DNA from: Vibrio sp. CDRSL-10 TSBA
Lineage (GTDB): Bacteria > Pseudomonadota > Gammaproteobacteria > Enterobacterales > Vibrionaceae
Assembly: GCA_039696685.1 (NCBI GenBank)
Contig: CP155566.1
Span: 248,001 to 312,000, forward strand
Reading direction: 5' to 3'
DNA length: 64,000 nucleotides
The notes beneath the pieces are model-generated. The model was not told the DNA's origin. It saw only the letters and a list, made by a program, of their open reading frames with translations, and searched no databases. Shown one piece after another: positions 46,129 through 58,993 of the stretch (the stretch's first letter is position 1; every line of letters begins with the position of its first letter). A program made the translations under genes and the position numbers.

Positions 46129-46930
46129 ATGTCTGTAATCTGGTGTCCTGGCTCAGAAACAGGAAGATCAGGTTGACCGATAACACGCTGTCGGCTTTGC
46201 TCAGGCCTTCCGGCACCTTGGTGTGATACTGGCGCGACTGGTTGATCTTCAGCGCGATGTCTTCGGTGATGTTATTAATCACACTCAGCTCGGAATCAAG
46301 TCGGGTATTGCTTTCACCGTTGATAAGGTTGAGGTCTGCCGCCAGCTTAAGTGACTTGAATACCTGCCATTCTGCTTTGACATTGGTACGGAAAATTGGC
46401 TCTTTGACCTTGTTAGGGAACACCACATCGTCGCTGTCGATCTCATCCAGGTTCGGCTTCTGATAGCGATAACCAGGGCCGGCTTCGAGCTCAATCAGTA
46501 ACTCTTCGGTATTGGTCAACTGGTAACCCATACCGGCCGACCAGGTGTAATCGGTAAAATAAGCACTGTAGCGTGAATCAATCCCTTTGAAGCTGCCGTA
46601 CAGGTAGGATTTAGGGCCTAACTTGTAGTCGGTCTGCAGAGCATAGTTAGACTGGCGCTTGTCCTCTTTACCATTTTTATTCAGCCGGTAAAAACGCCAC
46701 TCACCATTGGTCCGGTGTCGCCCCTCGATATATTCACCTTTGATACGGGTATTGAGAGACTCCGAATCGGTATTGCCGGTGTGGGACTGGTAGCCAAATT
46801 CTACCTGGCTGGTCCAGTGAGAAGGCACCTGAATCTCGCTGTCACTCTCAGGTTCTTCCTGTGCGCACGCACAGTAACTGGTCATCAGGCCAAGACTAAG
46901 AAGCCAAATTCTGGACACGCAGTACCTCAA
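46127..46930 (-). CDS. DUF481 family outer-membrane beta-barrel protein; start probably at 46952
   Basis: Predicted outer-membrane barrel: signal peptide (IWLLSLGLMTSYCACA) followed by alternating strands typical of DUF481 (VEFGYQSHTGNTDSESL, GEWRFYRLNKN, AGPGYRYQ). The visible frame opens only at a TTG (46930). Just upstream an A6 run (46929-46934) may hold one extra base; without it the frame continues to an ATG at 46952 (MQFIHPFLRYCVSRIW), giving 274 residues and a fuller signal peptide. The function of the family is not settled. It is convergent with rplI. Confidence 0.8.
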   Translation of the reverse strand: MRYCVSRIWLLSLGLMTSYCACAQEEPESDSEIQVPSHWTSQVEFGYQSHTGNTDSESLNTRIKGEYIEGRHRTNGEWRFYRLNKNGKEDKRQSNYALQTDYKLGPKSYLYGSFKGIDSRYSAYFTDYTWSAGMGYQLTNTEELLIELEAGPGYRYQKPNLDEIDSDDVVFPNKVKEPIFRTNVKAEWQVFKSLKLAADLNLINGESNTRLDSELSVINNITEDIALKINQSRQYHTKVPEGLSKADSVLSVNLIFLFLSQDTRLQT

Positions 46931-47080
46931 AAAACGGGTGGATAAATTGCATAATAAGTTTGTCTCGCCGGGCGTGGGTCATGTGACCGTTAATTCTGTT
47001 TTCGCAGCCCATAAACTTTCTCTTGGGTGATTATAAATTGTGTATAATGGTCGGTCATTAAAGAGTTACCGAGTGAAGTC

Positions 47081-48490
47081 ATGGCTGATCCCCGAACAGA
47101 TAACCGAAACCGCAAATCTTCCGATGCCCAGGTGGAAGCGATCAAAGCACCGCCGCATTCCTTAGAAGCCGAGCAGTCCGTGATCGGCGGCTTGTTGCTG
47201 GACAACGAACGCTGGGACACCGTCTCAGAGCGGGTTGTTACTCACGACTTTTACAGCCGGCCCCATCGCCTGATTTTCGATGGCGTGAAATCTATTCTGG
47301 AAGCGAGCAAACCTCTCGATCTGATCACTCTGTCCGAATTCCTTGAACAGCGTGAACAGCTGGAAGATGTCGGTGGCTTTGCCTATTTGGCTGACTTGGC
47401 CAAGAATACGCCGAGTGCGGCCAACATTAACGCTTACGCCGAAATTGTCGCTGAACGCGCGCTGGTTCGCAACCTTATTGGTGTGGCGAATGAAATTGCC
47501 GATGCCGGTTATGATCCGCAGGGGCGCAGCTCGGAAGATCTGCTCGACCTGGCTGAGAGTAAAGTGTTTGCTATCGCTGAAGCGCGTACCAGTGAGAATG
47601 AAGGGCCACAGAATGTCGACAACATTCTGGAAAAGACGTTGGAGCGGATTGAGCTGCTGTACAAAACGCCGCAGGATGGTGTGACCGGGGTCGATACCGG
47701 TTTTACCGATCTCAACAAGAAAACCGCTGGTCTGCAGGGCTCGGATCTCATCATTGTGGCGGCTCGTCCGTCGATGGGTAAAACGACGTTCGCGATGAAC
47801 CTGTGTGAAAACGCGGCCATGGAGCAGGAAAAACCAGTCCTGATCTTCTCGCTGGAGATGCCCGCTGAACAGATCATGATGCGTATGCTGGCCTCATTGT
47901 CACGGGTTGACCAAACCAAGATTCGTACCGGTCAGCTTGATGATGAGGATTGGGCACGCATTTCTTCTACCATGGGTATCCTGATGGAGAAGAAAAACAT
48001 GTACATCGATGACAGCTCGGGTCTGACCCCAACTGAAGTCCGTTCCCGTGCGCGTCGTATTGCGCGTGAACACGGCGGCCTGTCGCTTATCATGGTCGAC
48101 TACCTGCAGCTGATGCGTGTACCTGCGCTGTCTGATAACCGGACACTGGAAATTGCCGAGATTTCACGCTCGCTCAAAGCGCTGGCCAAAGAGCTCAATG
48201 TGCCTGTGGTCGCGCTGTCGCAGCTCAACCGCTCGCTTGAGCAACGGGCCGATAAACGTCCGGTCAACTCGGACTTGCGTGAATCCGGCTCTATCGAGCA
48301 GGATGCCGACTTGATCATGTTCATCTACCGCGATGAAGTGTATCACCCGGACAGCGCGCTTAAAGGCACCGCTGAAATCATCATAGGTAAGCAGCGTAAC
48401 GGTCCTATCGGTTCGGTCCGTCTGACCTTCCAGGGCCAGTACTCGCGCTTTGATAACTATGCGGGCCCGGCCTTTGACGACGATGAGTAA
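47081..48490 (+). CDS. dnaB: Replicative DNA helicase DnaB
   Basis: Hexameric 5'-3' helicase that unwinds DNA at the fork and recruits primase. N-terminal collar domain (about 20-180, [16 protein letters not shown]), linker, and RecA-like motor with Walker [12 protein letters not shown] (near residue 230), Walker B MVDYLQLM and the [10 protein letters not shown] motif. 469 residues, no intein. alr follows after 4 bases, as in E. coli. Confidence 0.99.
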   Translation: MADPRTDNRNRKSSDAQVEAIKAPPHSLEAEQSVIGGLLLDNERWDTVSERVVTHDFYSRPHRLIFDGVKSILEASKPLDLITLSEFLEQREQLEDVGGFAYLADLAKNTPSAANINAYAEIVAERALVRNLIGVANEIADAGYDPQGRSSEDLLDLAESKVFAIAEARTSENEGPQNVDNILEKTLERIELLYKTPQDGVTGVDTGFTDLNKKTAGLQGSDLIIVAARPSMGKTTFAMNLCENAAMEQEKPVLIFSLEMPAEQIMMRMLASLSRVDQTKIRTGQLDDEDWARISSTMGILMEKKNMYIDDSSGLTPTEVRSRARRIAREHGGLSLIMVDYLQLMRVPALSDNRTLEIAEISRSLKALAKELNVPVVALSQLNRSLEQRADKRPVNSDLRESGSIEQDADLIMFIYRDEVYHPDSALKGTAEIIIGKQRNGPIGSVRLTFQGQYSRFDNYAGPAFDDDE

Positions 48491-48494
48491 TACC

Positions 48495-49589
48495 ATGAGC
48501 TATACGCAGGCGGCAACTGCCCATATTAATCTGGCTGCGCTGCGCCATAACCTGCAGCGTATCCGCCAGCAGGCGCCGCACAGTCGCCTGATGGCCGTGG
48601 TGAAAGCCAACGGTTATGGTCACGGTTTGGGGCAGGTGGCGCAACATGCGCAAGGTGCCGACGCATTCGGCGTTGCGCGCATGGAAGAGGCGCTGCAATT
48701 GCGTGCCAGTGGTGTCAGCAAACCTATTTTGCTGCTGGAAGGGTTTTATCTGCCCGCCGACCTGCCATTACTGGTCGAACATAATATTCAGACAGCGCTG
48801 CACTGCGAAGAGCAGTTGCAGGCGCTGGAAAATGTCCGCCTGGAGCGACCGGTTGTGGTATGGCTCAAAGTGGACACCGGGATGCATCGCCTCGGCGTTC
48901 GTCCTGAACAGTGCGCCGGATTTATTGAGCGTCTGCAACGCTGTGCCAATGTAGCGCAGCCGGTGCGTTTTATGAGTCACTTTGGCTGCGCTGATGAAGC
49001 AGACAGTCCGGTCACGTCACAGCAAATTGAACAGTTTCAGGCGCTGACGCTGGGTTTAGCGGGAGAGCGTTCCATGGCAGCCTCGGCGGGCTTACTGGCC
49101 TGGCCACACAGCCAGATGGACTGGGTTCGCCCGGGTATCATTATGTATGGTGTCTCGCCGTTTGCCGAGCAGACCGGCGCAGAGCTGGGTTACCAGCCGG
49201 TGATGACGATGAAATCACGTCTGATCGCCGTGCGTGAAGTCAAAGAGGGCGAAAGTGTCGGCTATGGCGGACACTGGACCGCGCTGCGTGATACCCGGAT
49301 TGGCGTGATTGCGATGGGGTATGGCGACGGTTATCCGCGTATGGCGCCAAACGGCACGCCGGTGCTGGTTAATGGCCGTATCGTGCCGCTGGCGGGGCGG
49401 GTGTCTATGGATATGTTGTGTGTGGACCTTGGTCCGCATGGCAGCGAGCATGTCGGCGATGAAGCCATCTTATGGGGCGACGGTTTGCCGGTTGAGCATG
49501 TCGCTCGCCACGTCGGTACTCTGGGCTATGAGCTGGTCACTAAGCTGACCGCCCGGGTCGTGATGTCTTATAGCGAAGCAGGTCTCTAG
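48495..49589 (+). CDS. alr: Alanine racemase
   Basis: PLP enzyme that makes D-alanine for peptidoglycan. The PLP lysine is in [10 protein letters not shown] (near residue 37) and the second catalytic Tyr is in SVGYGGHW. I chose ATG 48495 ([13 protein letters not shown], 364 residues); the in-frame ATG at 48483, overlapping the dnaB stop, is equally possible. The stop codon lies inside the terminator hairpin. Confidence 0.95.
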   Translation: MSYTQAATAHINLAALRHNLQRIRQQAPHSRLMAVVKANGYGHGLGQVAQHAQGADAFGVARMEEALQLRASGVSKPILLLEGFYLPADLPLLVEHNIQTALHCEEQLQALENVRLERPVVVWLKVDTGMHRLGVRPEQCAGFIERLQRCANVAQPVRFMSHFGCADEADSPVTSQQIEQFQALTLGLAGERSMAASAGLLAWPHSQMDWVRPGIIMYGVSPFAEQTGAELGYQPVMTMKSRLIAVREVKEGESVGYGGHWTALRDTRIGVIAMGYGDGYPRMAPNGTPVLVNGRIVPLAGRVSMDMLCVDLGPHGSEHVGDEAILWGDGLPVEHVARHVGTLGYELVTKLTARVVMSYSEAGL

Positions 49590-49601
49590 GCCTGCTTTTT
49601 T
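49578..49601 (+). terminator. Terminator of alr
   Basis: The stem GCAGG-tctctagg-CCTGC is followed by T6 and contains the alr stop codon. Confidence 0.8.
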
Positions 49602-49721
49602 ATTGGCTCCGACGGGGCTTATTCGCAGATACCCTTTTTTCGCAGATCTCCTTCTCTGCAGATATCATTTGGGACTCTGATCCGCTTTTCTCTGCACAGC
49701 GAGGCGATGCCTGCCAAGCCT

Positions 49722-50141
49722 TTATTCTCCCTGCAGTGTCGCAATCAGACGGCGTGGCCCACCATGATCCCTATGCTCCCCGAGGTAAATACCCTGCCAT
49801 GTTCCTAAAGCTAACCGGCCATTGCTGACCGGCAGTGTGATACTGGATCCGAGCAGGGACGCTTTGATGTGGGCGGGCATGTCGTCATCCCCTTCATAGG
49901 TATGGACATAATAGGGCGCCCGCTCCGGAACAAAGTGGTTAAAATGCTGCTCCATATCGGAACGTACGGTCGGGTCCGCATTTTCATTGATGGTCAGGCT
50001 GGCTGAGGTATGCTGGATAAACAGATGTAGTAAACCGACAGACAGCGAGCGTAATTGCGGTAATTGTTGTTCAATTTCATCAGTGATCAGATGAAAGCCA
50101 CGCGGGTATGCGCGCAGTTGTATTTTCTGTTGTGCCCACAT
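49722..50141 (-). CDS. YjbQ family protein (UPF0047)
   Basis: A 139-residue protein of the YjbQ family, recorded as having weak thiamine-phosphate synthase activity, true role uncertain. The family signature is visible: [18 protein letters not shown] and the C-terminal [13 protein letters not shown] with conserved His residues. I chose ATG 50141 ([10 protein letters not shown]) because GGAGAGAG lies just upstream; the frame extends to 50261 only through an AT-rich repeat. It is convergent with alr. Confidence 0.88.
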   Translation of the reverse strand: MWAQQKIQLRAYPRGFHLITDEIEQQLPQLRSLSVGLLHLFIQHTSASLTINENADPTVRSDMEQHFNHFVPERAPYYVHTYEGDDDMPAHIKASLLGSSITLPVSNGRLALGTWQGIYLGEHRDHGGPRRLIATLQGE

Positions 50142-50217
50142 TCTGCTCTCTCCATAATCTATTTGGCAAACGGTGCTAGAAACGCTATGGTGGCGCCACT
50201 TGATTGCAATACAATAT

Positions 50218-50267
50218 TTAAACACCAGGCAATAGTTAAACACTAGGTAATAGTTAAACACTAGGTG
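50218..50267 (-). repeat. 18-bp tandem repeat, 2.8 copies
   Basis: TTAAACACCAGGCAATAG, TTAAACACTAGGTAATAG and TTAAACACTAGGTG follow directly at 50218, 50236 and 50254. The array lies between the YjbQ gene start and pgi. It could hold promoter or operator sites; nothing proves it. Confidence 0.8.
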
Positions 50268-50433
50268 TTTACGTGACTTAACTCAATGCGGGTAGCGTAC
50301 AGCTGAGTCATAATTGTGCATTGAAAATTTATTACATTTTTAAGCGGCAATCCGCACCCAATTTTATCATTTTCTTTTTGCTCAATCGGGGATTCTGCAT
50401 TCTTAGCGCCAGTGGCTAAGATTAGTGGAATAA

Positions 50434-52113
<1,680 letters not shown>

Positions 52114-52221
52114 AGGTTAATGCTTCGGGCCAGGTGCCCGAAGCTACGCACATCCCGAAGTGATGGTGAGACTGATGCGATGCAGATTCTGCAATGACTT
52201 AGGATCTTAAGCAACAGACAC

Positions 52222-52250
52222 AAAAAAGCGGATGCTGGTGCATCCGCTTT
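52222..52250. terminator. Two-way terminator between pgi and cheX
   Basis: AAAAAAGCGGATGC-tggt-GCATCCGCTTTT lies between convergent genes. Confidence 0.9.
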
Positions 52251-52276
52251 TCTATCAGTTATCTTTACTGCCCGGA

Positions 52277-52738
52277 TTATTCGAAACAGATTTCGATAAA
52301 GGCATTCCCCCATTGGGAAGCAAATGGCATGATGATGATGGAGCCTTCGCACTTGTGGCGAATGGTGTGACCACGGCCCGATACCACCACAGGCGTCGCC
52401 ATATCAAAATCAAAGCCGCTTTCTGCCAGGATGCGTTTTGCACCACCGGTAACCATGTTAGTGATTTCACCCACCATATCGGTCACTTCTTCGTTTAACC
52501 CGTTTGGCCTTTCGCCCAGCATATTCTGCATGATCTCCAGTGCCAGACTCTCATCGAAGGTGATCGACATTGAGCCACGAGTCTGCTGCCCGACCATGCC
52601 AATCAAACCGGACACATCACCGCGGGCGATCTCATCTTTTTTCAGACGAGGTTTCTGGGGCTTCAGCTCTAGTGAAGCCATCGTTTTTAAAACGTTCAAC
52701 AAAGACGCTAAAAACGGGTTTACAAATTCAGCGCGCAT
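52277..52738 (-). CDS. CheX-family chemotaxis phosphatase
   Basis: A 153-residue protein of the CheX/CheC-type family that dephosphorylates CheY-P in some bacteria. The active-site signature E-x2-N is visible in DMVGEITNMVTGGAKR (near residue 90). The substrate regulator cannot be told, as no chemotaxis genes are nearby. It lies 23 bases downstream of zur on the same strand and may be cotranscribed with it. Confidence 0.85.
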   Translation of the reverse strand: MRAEFVNPFLASLLNVLKTMASLELKPQKPRLKKDEIARGDVSGLIGMVGQQTRGSMSITFDESLALEIMQNMLGERPNGLNEEVTDMVGEITNMVTGGAKRILAESGFDFDMATPVVVSGRGHTIRHKCEGSIIIMPFASQWGNAFIEICFE

Positions 52739-52761
52739 AACCTTCTTCTATTGTTTCATTC

Positions 52762-53211
52762 TTATTTTGAGGAACACGATTGACACACGCCATGTGACTC
52801 AATCACATGATTATCAATCTTAAAGCCGTGTTTCTCCGCGTTGTCTGCCAGTAAGGCTATCAGACTATCATCTTGCAGTTCAATGACGTTGCCACACTGG
52901 TCACAAATCAACAGTTGCGAGAAATGCTTATGGGCATTGCAGGAACAGCAGGAAATAAAACTGTTAGTGGATTCCACCCGATGAATGAAACCTTGCTCCA
53001 TCAGAAAGTCCAGTGCCCGGTACACCGTTGGTGGTTTGGCTTGTGGTTCACTCTGTTTGAGGTCTTCCAGTAACTCATAGGCACTGGATGCCTTTTTGCT
53101 GGCACAAATCAGTTCAAAGACCCGTTTGCGCTGCGTTGTGAGCCTGACACCTCGTGCGGCACATATTTCTTCAATCTGTTTGGTAAGCTTAGTATCCAAA
53201 TTTATCACCAT
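52762..53211 (-). CDS. zur: Zinc uptake regulator Zur (Fur family)
   Basis: Zinc-sensing repressor of zinc import genes. N-terminal winged helix (RGVRLTTQRKRVFELI, PPTVYRALDFLMEQGFIHRV) and a dimerisation domain with two structural CxxC pairs (CDQCG and CQSC) plus the CCSCNAHKH metal region. 149 residues. It is divergent from dusA, as in E. coli, which supports Zur over Fur. Confidence 0.92.
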   Translation of the reverse strand: MVINLDTKLTKQIEEICAARGVRLTTQRKRVFELICASKKASSAYELLEDLKQSEPQAKPPTVYRALDFLMEQGFIHRVESTNSFISCCSCNAHKHFSQLLICDQCGNVIELQDDSLIALLADNAEKHGFKIDNHVIESHGVCQSCSSK

Positions 53212-53456
53212 AATCGCCGGACTGTAGTAATCATATACTATTTCCGAATGAAGATCGTTTCCTCATCAATAAAACCGGCTTTTTCAACCACTAACAAGGA
53301 TATCTCGTCAGATAAGCGCTAACTTACCTTATTTGTTCACAAAACGATACCTCGAACAACGGTTGGCGAGATAAACAGAAGCGATTACAATGCCAAGCTT
53401 TGTTTTGGTCACCCGGTGACCGAATGCTTTAGACCGAAAACGGGGATGTTAGACCA

Positions 53457-54440
53457 ATGACTCACTCATGCCGGCTGTCTGTGGCGCCAATGCTCGATTG
53501 GACCGATCGCCACTGCCGTTATTTCCATCGTTTGCTCTCATCGCAAACCTTACTTTATACCGAAATGGTAACCACAGGTGCGATCATCCATGGAAAGGGT
53601 GACTTTTTGGCCTACAACCAGGAAGAGCATCCGCTGGCCCTGCAGTTGGGCGGCTCTAACCCGGCGGATCTGGCGCGCTGTGCCAAACTGGCCGAAGAGC
53701 GTGGCTACGATGAGGTTAACCTCAATGTCGGTTGTCCGTCTGATCGGGTGCAGAACGGCCGCTTTGGTGCCTGCCTGATGGCAGAACCTGAGCTGGTTGC
53801 CGAATGTGTCGCAGCCATGAAAGCTGAGGTCAATATTCCGGTCACGGTGAAAACTCGTATTGGTATCGACGATCTCGACTCTTATGAATTCCTGACCCGC
53901 TTTGTGACTCTGGTTTCAGAGCAGGGCGGTTGTGAGCAGTTCACTATTCACGCCCGTAAAGCGTGGCTGAGTGGCCTGAGTCCGAAAGAGAACCGTGAGA
54001 TCCCGCCGCTCGATTACCCGCGCGCCTACCAGCTCAAGCAGGATTTTCCGCACCTGACTATCGCTATCAATGGTGGTGTTAAGTCACTGCAGGAAGCGCA
54101 GCTGCACCTTGAGCACCTGGACGGGGTGATGATTGGCCGCGAAGCGTATCAGAGCCCTTATATTCTGGCGGAAGTTGATCAGCAGATTTTTGGCCTCGAT
54201 CAGCCAGTCAAGAAGCGTTCTGAGATTGTGCACGAGATGTATCCGTACATTGAGCAGCAGTTGTCGCAGGGCGCGTACCTGGGCCACATCACCCGCCATA
54301 TGCTGGGTCTGTTTCAGAGTATGCCGGGCGCACGTCAGTGGCGTCGCCACATCAGTGAAAATGCGCATAAGCCGGGAGCGGGAATTGAAGTGGTCGAGCA
54401 GGCGCTGGCCAAAATTCCATATCAGGATCTCGGTGTGTAA
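53457..54440 (+). CDS. dusA: tRNA-dihydrouridine(20/20a) synthase
   Basis: FMN enzyme that reduces uridine to dihydrouridine in the tRNA D loop. 327 residues. [16 protein letters not shown] at the N-terminus, [28 protein letters not shown] with the catalytic Cys, and the [10 protein letters not shown] motif are all present. Divergent from zur with a 245-base spacer in which I see no clear Zur site. Confidence 0.96.
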   Translation: MTHSCRLSVAPMLDWTDRHCRYFHRLLSSQTLLYTEMVTTGAIIHGKGDFLAYNQEEHPLALQLGGSNPADLARCAKLAEERGYDEVNLNVGCPSDRVQNGRFGACLMAEPELVAECVAAMKAEVNIPVTVKTRIGIDDLDSYEFLTRFVTLVSEQGGCEQFTIHARKAWLSGLSPKENREIPPLDYPRAYQLKQDFPHLTIAINGGVKSLQEAQLHLEHLDGVMIGREAYQSPYILAEVDQQIFGLDQPVKKRSEIVHEMYPYIEQQLSQGAYLGHITRHMLGLFQSMPGARQWRRHISENAHKPGAGIEVVEQALAKIPYQDLGV

Positions 54441-54476
54441 AATTCACCGCTAACTGGTATTTTTGACCAAATGACC

Positions 54477-54509
54477 AAGCCATGTGAGGAAACTCATGTG
54501 GCTTTTTTA
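54477..54509 (+). terminator. Terminator of dusA
   Basis: A 10-bp stem (GCCATGTGAG-gaaa-CTCATGTGGC, with two wobble pairs) is followed by T6. Confidence 0.85.
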
Positions 54510-54660
54510 TTGCCTGACGTTTGGATATCAGTGGTTTACGGCGCTTGAATTTGTGGCCTGGAATCTGCAACCTGAAATATACAACGTTGTGCTATGGAAA
54601 CAGGAACCCATAACAGAGCCAGTATGGAATGGATAAAAGCGCAGCCAGGCAATCGAGCTA

Positions 54661-54674
54661 GGTTTCAGCTTCGC
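54661..54674 (+). promoter_or_regulatory. Possible sigma-54 promoter of pspG
   Basis: GG at 54661-54662 and GC at 54673-54674 have the exact -24/-12 spacing (10 bases between), in ctaGGtttcagcttcGCa. The rest of the consensus is poor. pspG is RpoN/PspF dependent in E. coli. Confidence 0.35.
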
Positions 54675-54724
54675 ACTGTAACAGGTCTGTTTCCGGCAGT
54701 AATGAGTAACGAGAGAGAAGCATT

Positions 54725-54964
54725 ATGATGGAATTGATTGTACTGACCGTGTTTGTGGTCGGCTTACTGGTCAGCGGGCTGACCATGATGGGCGTGCTGG
54801 TTGCCGCTGGTGCGGCGGTAGTTACTCTGCTGCTGCTCAGTGTGCTCGGTATCGCGCTCAAGTTATTACCCTGGATCATTGTGATTGGTCTGGCGGTGCT
54901 GGCGTACCGTTATTACTGCGGTGACAGCGGCCGTAATTCGCAATACAGGAACTGGCGCCGCTGA
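54725..54964 (+). CDS. pspG: Envelope stress response protein PspG
   Basis: A 79-residue inner-membrane protein with two hydrophobic segments (LIVLTVFVVGLLVSGLTMMG and LLPWIIVIGLAVLAYRYY) and a basic C-terminus ending YRNWRR, much like E. coli PspG, which also follows dusA. It is an effector of the phage-shock response that protects membrane energy. Starts behind GAGAGAAG. Confidence 0.85.
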   Translation: MMELIVLTVFVVGLLVSGLTMMGVLVAAGAAVVTLLLLSVLGIALKLLPWIIVIGLAVLAYRYYCGDSGRNSQYRNWRR

Positions 54965-55061
54965 GCAGAGCGTGGTGGTCATCAATCTTCTGTATCGGTC
55001 GATTCGCATTCTGATGGAAATCGTCCATGCTTAATAACGAAGGATCGGCAATATAGTGAGA

Positions 55062-55298
55062 ATGGCGATGACTATCACGGAACTGAGAAACCTATACCGC
55101 GCAAAGATGTTGGTAGAAGCGATCATCGAGCCTTATTCAGATGAAGGAGAATGGATAGTGGAGTTCCGCCATCAGGAAGGCGGATTCTTATTACTGACCG
55201 GCCCCAACGGCGAGGAGTGCCACTACGGCGACCTGGATCAAGCCTCCAAATCAGCCATGGCGGTCGGCTTTAAACAGGTAAGGGTGGAAGCCAGATAA
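55062..55298 (+). CDS. Small conserved hypothetical protein
   Basis: A 78-residue mixed alpha/beta protein (MAMTITELRNLYRAKML, VEFRHQEGGFLLLTGPNG, KQVRVEAR) with no signal peptide and no family I recognise by name. The start could be the GTG at 55056 or the ATGs at 55062 or 55068; an AAGGA site at 55041-55045 fits the GTG best. Codon use matches its neighbours. It sits alone between pspG and cysJ. Confidence 0.6.
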   Translation: MAMTITELRNLYRAKMLVEAIIEPYSDEGEWIVEFRHQEGGFLLLTGPNGEECHYGDLDQASKSAMAVGFKQVRVEAR

Positions 55299-55433
55299 GG
55301 GCACTTAAGCGCTAAGGGTGAAATTTTACCCGCCTTACTTCCAAAAAGTTATAAAACATGCTCATCTATTCTTTCTTGTTATTAAGAGGAGTGGTTAATC
55401 TATCGTCACGCAATGAATAAGGAAGTCGTGACA

Positions 55434-57260
55434 ATGTCTTCAGGAAACACCATACCAAAAGAACTAGCTGGGTTGGCAAGCCCACTAAACGACTCGCAGC
55501 TAAACCAGCTGCAACAAACGATTTCACAACTCTCACCTCAGCAGATGGCTTGGGTGAGTGGTTATTTTTGGGGATTAAGCCAGACTCAGGGTGCTGCGGC
55601 TCCTCTGACTCAGGCCGCCGCACTGACGGCAGCAAAACCAGCCGGTAAGCTGAGCATCATCTATGCTTCGCAGACCGGTAACGCCAAAGGCGTCGCGGAA
55701 CTGTTAGAACAGGAAGCGCAGGCAGCCGGTGTTGCGGTACAGCTGTTTGATTCCAGCGACTACAAAGGCAAAGATCTGGCGAAAGAAACGCACGTGATCT
55801 TTGTTGCCTCAACCAACGGCGAAGGCGAAGCACCAGACAACGCTCTGGAGCTGCACGAGTTCCTGCAATCGAAGAAAGCGCCAAAACTGCCAAACCTGCA
55901 GTACGGTGTGATTGGCCTGGGCGACTCCAGCTACGAATTCTTCTGCCAAACCGGTAAAGACTTTGATGCCTTCCTGGAAAAATTGGGTGCACAACGTTTC
56001 ATCGACCGTGTTGACTGCGATGTGGATTACGATGCACCGGCAGCGGAATGGCGTGCTAAAGCACTGGAAGTGGTCAAAGAAGCACTCGCAAACAGCCAGG
56101 CCGAAGTGGTTCAGCTTCCGGTTGGTCAGGCTGCGGGTCACCATTCTCAGTACAACAAACAGAACCCATACACAGCGACTCTGCTGACCAGCCAGAAAAT
56201 CACGGGCCGTGATTCAGGCAAAGATGTTCGTCACATCGAAATTGATCTGGCCGAATCTGGCATGTCATATCAGCCGGGTGATGCACTGGGCGTGTGGTAT
56301 GAAAACTGCCCAGAGCTGGCGAATGCCGTACTGGCAGCTGCTGGTCTGTCTGGTGTCGAAAGTGTTGAAGTCGACGGCGAAAGCTTGTCGGTACACAGTG
56401 CTCTGGTCAGCAAATTTGAAATCACCACTTCTAACCCACAGTTTGTCACTAAATTTGCTGAACTGTCTGGCAGTGAAAAACTGCAGCAGCTGGTGGAAGA
56501 CAAAGACAAGTTACGTGAGTACTCAGCCAACACCCAAATTCTGGATGTGCTGCTGGAGAAGAAAACCAAACTGTCTGCTGAGCAGCTGATCTCTCTGCTG
56601 CGTCGTCTGACTCCGCGTCTGTACTCAATCGCATCCAGCCAGACTGAAGTGGATGAAGAAGTCCACCTGACGGTTGGTATCGTTGAGTACGATGTCGATG
56701 GTCAGCCTCGTCAGGGTGGCGCTTCAGGCTTCCTTGGTCAGCGTCTGGAAGAAGGCGAAGAAGTGAAAGTGTTCATTGAACACAACAATAACTTCAAACT
56801 GCCTCAGGATGACGCAACCCCGGTGATCATGATTGGTCCGGGTACCGGTATCGCGCCGTTCCGCAGTTTCGTGCAGGAACGTGATAACCGTGGCGCATCA
56901 GGTAAAAACTGGCTGTTCTTTGGCGATCGCACCTTTACTCAGGACTTCCTGTATCAGGTGGAATGGCAGAAATATCTCAAGTCTGGCGCTCTGCACCGTC
57001 TGGATGTGGCATTCAGCCGTGATCAGAATGAAAAAGTGTATGTACAGCATCGTGTCCTGGAACAGGCCGAGCAAGTATGGCAATGGCTGCAAGATGGCGC
57101 TTATGTCTACATCTGTGGTGATGCAACCCGTATGGCAAAAGATGTACACGAAGCTTTAGTCACAGTCGCTGAGCAACAAGGCGGTCTGTCACGTGAGAAA
57201 GCAGAAGAGTATTTCAACGACCTACGCAAAGCCAAACGTTACCAGAGAGATGTGTACTAA
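55434..57260 (+). CDS. cysJ: Sulfite reductase flavoprotein alpha subunit
   Basis: Carries electrons from NADPH through FAD and FMN to CysI. Flavodoxin-like domain (about 60-205, starting [12 protein letters not shown]), then FAD-binding (RLYSIASS) and NADPH-binding ([14 protein letters not shown]) regions, ending AKRYQRDVY. 608 residues. I chose ATG 55434 (MSSGNTIPK) over 55413 because AAGGAAG lies 8 bases upstream. The preceding gap holds a 16-base palindrome (GGGTGAAATTTTACCC, 55316-55331), and a CysB site would be expected nearby. The stop overlaps the cysI start. Confidence 0.97.
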   Translation: MSSGNTIPKELAGLASPLNDSQLNQLQQTISQLSPQQMAWVSGYFWGLSQTQGAAAPLTQAAALTAAKPAGKLSIIYASQTGNAKGVAELLEQEAQAAGVAVQLFDSSDYKGKDLAKETHVIFVASTNGEGEAPDNALELHEFLQSKKAPKLPNLQYGVIGLGDSSYEFFCQTGKDFDAFLEKLGAQRFIDRVDCDVDYDAPAAEWRAKALEVVKEALANSQAEVVQLPVGQAAGHHSQYNKQNPYTATLLTSQKITGRDSGKDVRHIEIDLAESGMSYQPGDALGVWYENCPELANAVLAAAGLSGVESVEVDGESLSVHSALVSKFEITTSNPQFVTKFAELSGSEKLQQLVEDKDKLREYSANTQILDVLLEKKTKLSAEQLISLLRRLTPRLYSIASSQTEVDEEVHLTVGIVEYDVDGQPRQGGASGFLGQRLEEGEEVKVFIEHNNNFKLPQDDATPVIMIGPGTGIAPFRSFVQERDNRGASGKNWLFFGDRTFTQDFLYQVEWQKYLKSGALHRLDVAFSRDQNEKVYVQHRVLEQAEQVWQWLQDGAYVYICGDATRMAKDVHEALVTVAEQQGGLSREKAEEYFNDLRKAKRYQRDVY

Positions 57261-58993
57261 TGAGCTACAAAATTGAAAACAACACTCAGGAAGTGCTGGG
57301 CGAAGTACTGGGCCAACTTTCTGACAACGAGCGTCTGAAACGCGAAAGTAATTTCCTGCGTGGCACCATTGAAGCGGACCTGCAGGATCGCATCACCGGT
57401 GGTTTCACTGCAGATAATTTCCAGCTGATCCGTTTCCACGGTATGTACCAGCAGGATGACCGTGATATTCGTAACGAACGTACCAAACAGAAACTGGAAC
57501 CGCTGCATAACGTGATGCTGCGTGCCCGTATGCCGGGCGGCATCATCCAGCCGAAGCAATGGCTGGCGATCGACAAGTTTGCCACTGAGCACACTATGTA
57601 CGGCAGCATCCGTCTGACCACCCGTCAGACATTCCAGTTCCACGGTGTACTGAAGCCAAACATTAAGCTGATGCACCAGACGCTGAACAGCATTGGTATC
57701 GATTCAATCGCAACCGCGGGTGACGTAAACCGTAACGTACTGTGTACTTCAAACCCGGTAGAGTCTGAACTGCACCAGGAAGCGTACGAGTGGGCGAAGA
57801 AGATCAGTGAACATCTGCTGCCGAAAACCCGCGCTTACGCGGAAATCTGGCTGGATGGCGAGAAAGTTGAAACCACAGATGAAGAACCAATCCTGGGTAG
57901 CAACTACTTACCACGTAAATTCAAAACCACAGTGGTTATCCCGCCGCACAACGATATCGACGTGCATGCCAACGATCTGAACTTCGTTGCGATTGCGGAC
58001 AACGGCAAACTGGTTGGTTTTAACGTGCTGGTGGGCGGTGGCCTGGCCATGACCCATGGCGATACTTCGACTTACCCGCGTCGTGCCGATGACTTTGGCT
58101 TTATCCCGCTGGATAAAACGCTGGATGTCGCCGCAGCAGTTGTTACAACTCAGCGTGATTGGGGTAACCGTTCTAACCGTAAGAACGCGAAAACCAAATA
58201 CACTCTCGACCGCGTTGGTGTGGATGTATTTAAAGCTGAAGTGGAAAAACGTGCTGGCGTAACCTTCGCTGACAGCCGCCCATATGAGTTCACCGACCGT
58301 GGTGACCGTATTGGTTGGGTTGAAGGTATTGATGGTAAACATCACCTGGCACTCTTTATCGAGAACGGCCGTCTGCTCGATTACCCGGGTAAGCCGCTTA
58401 AAACCGGTGTCGCTGAAATCGCTAAGATTCACCAGGGTGATTTCCGTATGACGGCAAACCAGAACCTGATTATTGCGGGCGTTCCGGCAGAGCAGAAAGC
58501 AGAAATCGAAGCCATTGCGGTAGCGCATGGTCTGATGGACAGCACTGTCAGCGAACAACGCAAGAACTCAATGGCGTGTGTGGCATTCCCGACGTGTCCG
58601 CTGGCGATGGCAGAAGCAGAACGTTTCCTGCCTGGCTTCGTGACCGACGTGGAAGGCATTCTGGAAAAACACCAACTGCCGAAAGAAGACAACATTATTC
58701 TGCGAGTGACGGGTTGTCCGAACGGTTGTGGTCGAGCCATGCTGGCTGAAATTGGTCTGGTAGGTAAAGCTCCAGGTCGTTACAACCTGCACCTTGGTGG
58801 CAACCGCGCGGGTACCCGTGTTCCTAAAATGTATAAAGAGAACATCACTGATAAACAAATCCTGGAAGAGATCGATCAACTGGTAGGACGCTGGGCAACT
58901 GAGCGTCAGGATGGCGAAGCCTTCGGTGACTTCACTATTCGTACCGGTATTATTCAGGAAGTGGTGGTCTCCAAGAGGGATTTTTATGCCTGA
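57260..58993 (+). CDS. cysI: Sulfite reductase hemoprotein beta subunit
   Basis: Reduces sulfite to sulfide in a six-electron step at a coupled sirohaem-4Fe4S centre. The four cluster cysteines are in CVAFPTC and CPNGC, with the usual spacing (C-x5-C and C-x3-C). 577 residues. It overlaps cysJ by one base and cysH by eight, so the three are one coupled operon. Confidence 0.98.
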   Translation: MSYKIENNTQEVLGEVLGQLSDNERLKRESNFLRGTIEADLQDRITGGFTADNFQLIRFHGMYQQDDRDIRNERTKQKLEPLHNVMLRARMPGGIIQPKQWLAIDKFATEHTMYGSIRLTTRQTFQFHGVLKPNIKLMHQTLNSIGIDSIATAGDVNRNVLCTSNPVESELHQEAYEWAKKISEHLLPKTRAYAEIWLDGEKVETTDEEPILGSNYLPRKFKTTVVIPPHNDIDVHANDLNFVAIADNGKLVGFNVLVGGGLAMTHGDTSTYPRRADDFGFIPLDKTLDVAAAVVTTQRDWGNRSNRKNAKTKYTLDRVGVDVFKAEVEKRAGVTFADSRPYEFTDRGDRIGWVEGIDGKHHLALFIENGRLLDYPGKPLKTGVAEIAKIHQGDFRMTANQNLIIAGVPAEQKAEIEAIAVAHGLMDSTVSEQRKNSMACVAFPTCPLAMAEAERFLPGFVTDVEGILEKHQLPKEDNIILRVTGCPNGCGRAMLAEIGLVGKAPGRYNLHLGGNRAGTRVPKMYKENITDKQILEEIDQLVGRWATERQDGEAFGDFTIRTGIIQEVVVSKRDFYA

